Shown here: one piece after another, positions 63,125 through 64,000 of the stretch
Layout: each line of letters starts with the position of its first letter
Numbering within the stretch: position 1 is the first letter of the stretch
DNA from: Halapricum desulfuricans
GTDB lineage: Archaea > Halobacteriota > Halobacteria > Halobacteriales > Haloarculaceae
Direction of reading: 5' to 3'
Length of the DNA: 64,000 bases
Assembly (NCBI RefSeq): GCF_017094525.1
Contig: NZ_CP064788.1
Location: 1,039,030 to 1,103,029 of the forward strand
Notes under the pieces: generated by a model
The model's input: only the letters and a program-made list of their open reading frames with translations
Told to the model about the DNA's origin: nothing
The model's database searches: none
Program-made: the position numbers and the translations under genes

Positions 63125-64000
63125 ATGTCTGCCGACATTCAGGACGCGCTGGTCCGGGCGCTCGCCGACCACAACCCGTGGTGGCAAGCTGGCGCCGCAG
63201 CACTTCAGGGAGAGCTGCCCGACCGGCAGAAAAGCGACTTCTACCACCTCGTACGGCCCGACGAAGCGTCGACGCAGTTCGAGGACGCGACGGTGTTCGG
63301 GCTCGTCGGTCGCCACGGCGTCGGCAAGACCACGCTCCTCAAGCAATTCATCCACCTCCAACTGCAGCAGGGTGTCGAGCCGGAGCGATTCCTCTACGTC
63401 CCCTTCGACGCAAACGCGCTCTATCAGCTCCACTCGGCCGACCAGCTCCAGCAGGTCTTCCGGTATTACGAAAGCCGTGTCCTCGGCCGGCTCGACGACC
63501 CGGCTCCACACTTCGTGATCCTCGACGATGTCCACCGGGTCGCCCACAGCGATAAACGGAGTGTCGATGGCTGGGGCACCGTCGTCCGCGACGCCCTCGC
63601 TGACGAACAAGGTCGAAACGTCGTCGTCGCGGCCGGCGCGACCGAGCAGGTCAACGGTGAACTCGACCGCGTCGGCTTCGACTCTGACGCGTACCACACG
63701 CAGCCGATCCTCCCCGAGAAATTCCGTGATTACATCTTCACCCGCTATCCCGATCTCGAAGACGGGGACACGCGTGTCAGTCCGACCCCGCTGCGCGCCG
63801 GCGACGGCAGCCTGCCGCACGCGCTCGAAACCGGCGAGACAGAGGCACTCGTGGAGACGCTCCGCGACCAGCACCAACGTGTCGCAGACGTGTCTCGCCG
63901 CCTCCAGTCCCAGGTCGCTCACTATCTGACGCTGGGCGGCGTCCTCAGCTACGTTGCGGACGGTTCTGCCGTCGATGCCTCCGACATCGGGGCCGACGCC
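63125..64000 (+). CDS. P-loop ATPase, 3' end beyond window
   Basis: ATG at 63125, open to the right edge (292 codons). Walker A is VFGLVGRHGVGKTTLLKQFI (about residues 57-76) and Walker B is PHFVILDDVHRVAHSD (about residues 127-142). The sensor-like strand NVVVAAGATEQV and the following YHTQPILPEKFRDYIFTRYP resemble AAA+/STAND-type ATPases that bind DNA or partner proteins. The rest of the protein is not seen, so the family cannot be fixed. It is divergent from the VWA-HAD-HEAT-ARH-phosphoesterase operon. Confidence 0.82.
   Translation, partial: MSADIQDALVRALADHNPWWQAGAAALQGELPDRQKSDFYHLVRPDEASTQFEDATVFGLVGRHGVGKTTLLKQFIHLQLQQGVEPERFLYVPFDANALYQLHSADQLQQVFRYYESRVLGRLDDPAPHFVILDDVHRVAHSDKRSVDGWGTVVRDALADEQGRNVVVAAGATEQVNGELDRVGFDSDAYHTQPILPEKFRDYIFTRYPDLEDGDTRVSPTPLRAGDGSLPHALETGETEALVETLRDQHQRVADVSRRLQSQVAHYLTLGGVLSYVADGSAVDASDIGADA

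Noticed and set aside
62862-63203. N-terminal extension of the VWA protein by 114 codons
   Set aside because: A strong GGGGAGG ribosome site precedes the ATG at 62861, and the upstream stretch overlaps the divergent ATPase start.

Overview
The window is chromosomal DNA of a halophilic archaeon (class Halobacteria). The evidence is an archaeal-order S10-spc ribosomal operon with archaeal-only members (S4e, RNase P component 1), very acidic proteins with Asp/Glu tails, high G+C with AT-rich promoters, TATA-box and leaderless starts, an intron-bearing elongator tRNA-Met, Tat-lipoprotein signals and typical haloarchaeal families (ThiN regulator, Tfx regulator, Htr-like transducer, ISH8-type and IS6-type elements). 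I cannot fix the genus; a Haloarculaceae-like relative is a guess.

Layout. 1-8013 (minus): a SPOUT-type RNA methyltransferase leads L3-L4-L23-L2-S19-L22-S3-L29-Rnp1-S17-L14-L24-S4e, with many start/stop overlaps; S4e runs off the left edge. 8509-15280 (plus): a transducer-like protein without the CheA-binding tip, a dCTP deaminase split by a 479-residue intein, a 63-bp tandem duplication of the dcd 3' end, a ThiR-type regulator, a methyltransferase and a zinc-ribbon membrane protein. 15325-19934: a DUF7115-type protein, intron-containing tRNA-Met, endonuclease III, a nested palindromic element, a membrane protein with five DUF1508 repeats, a NYN protein and tRNA-Glu. 19935-22350: an AT-richer remnant element behind tRNA-Glu with an integrase broken by one TGA.

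22450-33020 is metabolic. It holds an aminotransferase, a SHOCT protein and PurL, followed by a tungsten block: MoaD-like protein, aldehyde:ferredoxin oxidoreductase, an oxidoreductase-like protein, the tungstate transporter TupABC and a divergent Tfx regulator. 33017-36303 holds a J-domain protein and the translation cluster L44e-S27e-aIF2alpha-Nop10-PAC2. 36307-42561 holds a large DUF2298 membrane protein, a rubredoxin-like protein, a ketopantoate-reductase-like enzyme, a NifU-domain protein and an FAD oxidase.

42646-55297 is accessory: an AddAB-like helicase/double-nuclease pair with a perfect palindrome over its promoter; a sugar dehydrogenase gene destroyed by an ISH8-type and an IS6-type element with loss of its middle; an ABC exporter; an aldo/keto reductase and an ICMT-like methyltransferase. 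55304-64000 holds an old-yellow-enzyme-type flavoprotein and then a five-gene minus-strand operon (VWA protein, HAD protein, HEAT protein, ADP-ribosylglycohydrolase, metallophosphoesterase) divergent from a P-loop ATPase cut by the right edge. That last locus is the best candidate here for an undescribed multi-protein system. The HEAT gene appears to lack its natural 5' end.
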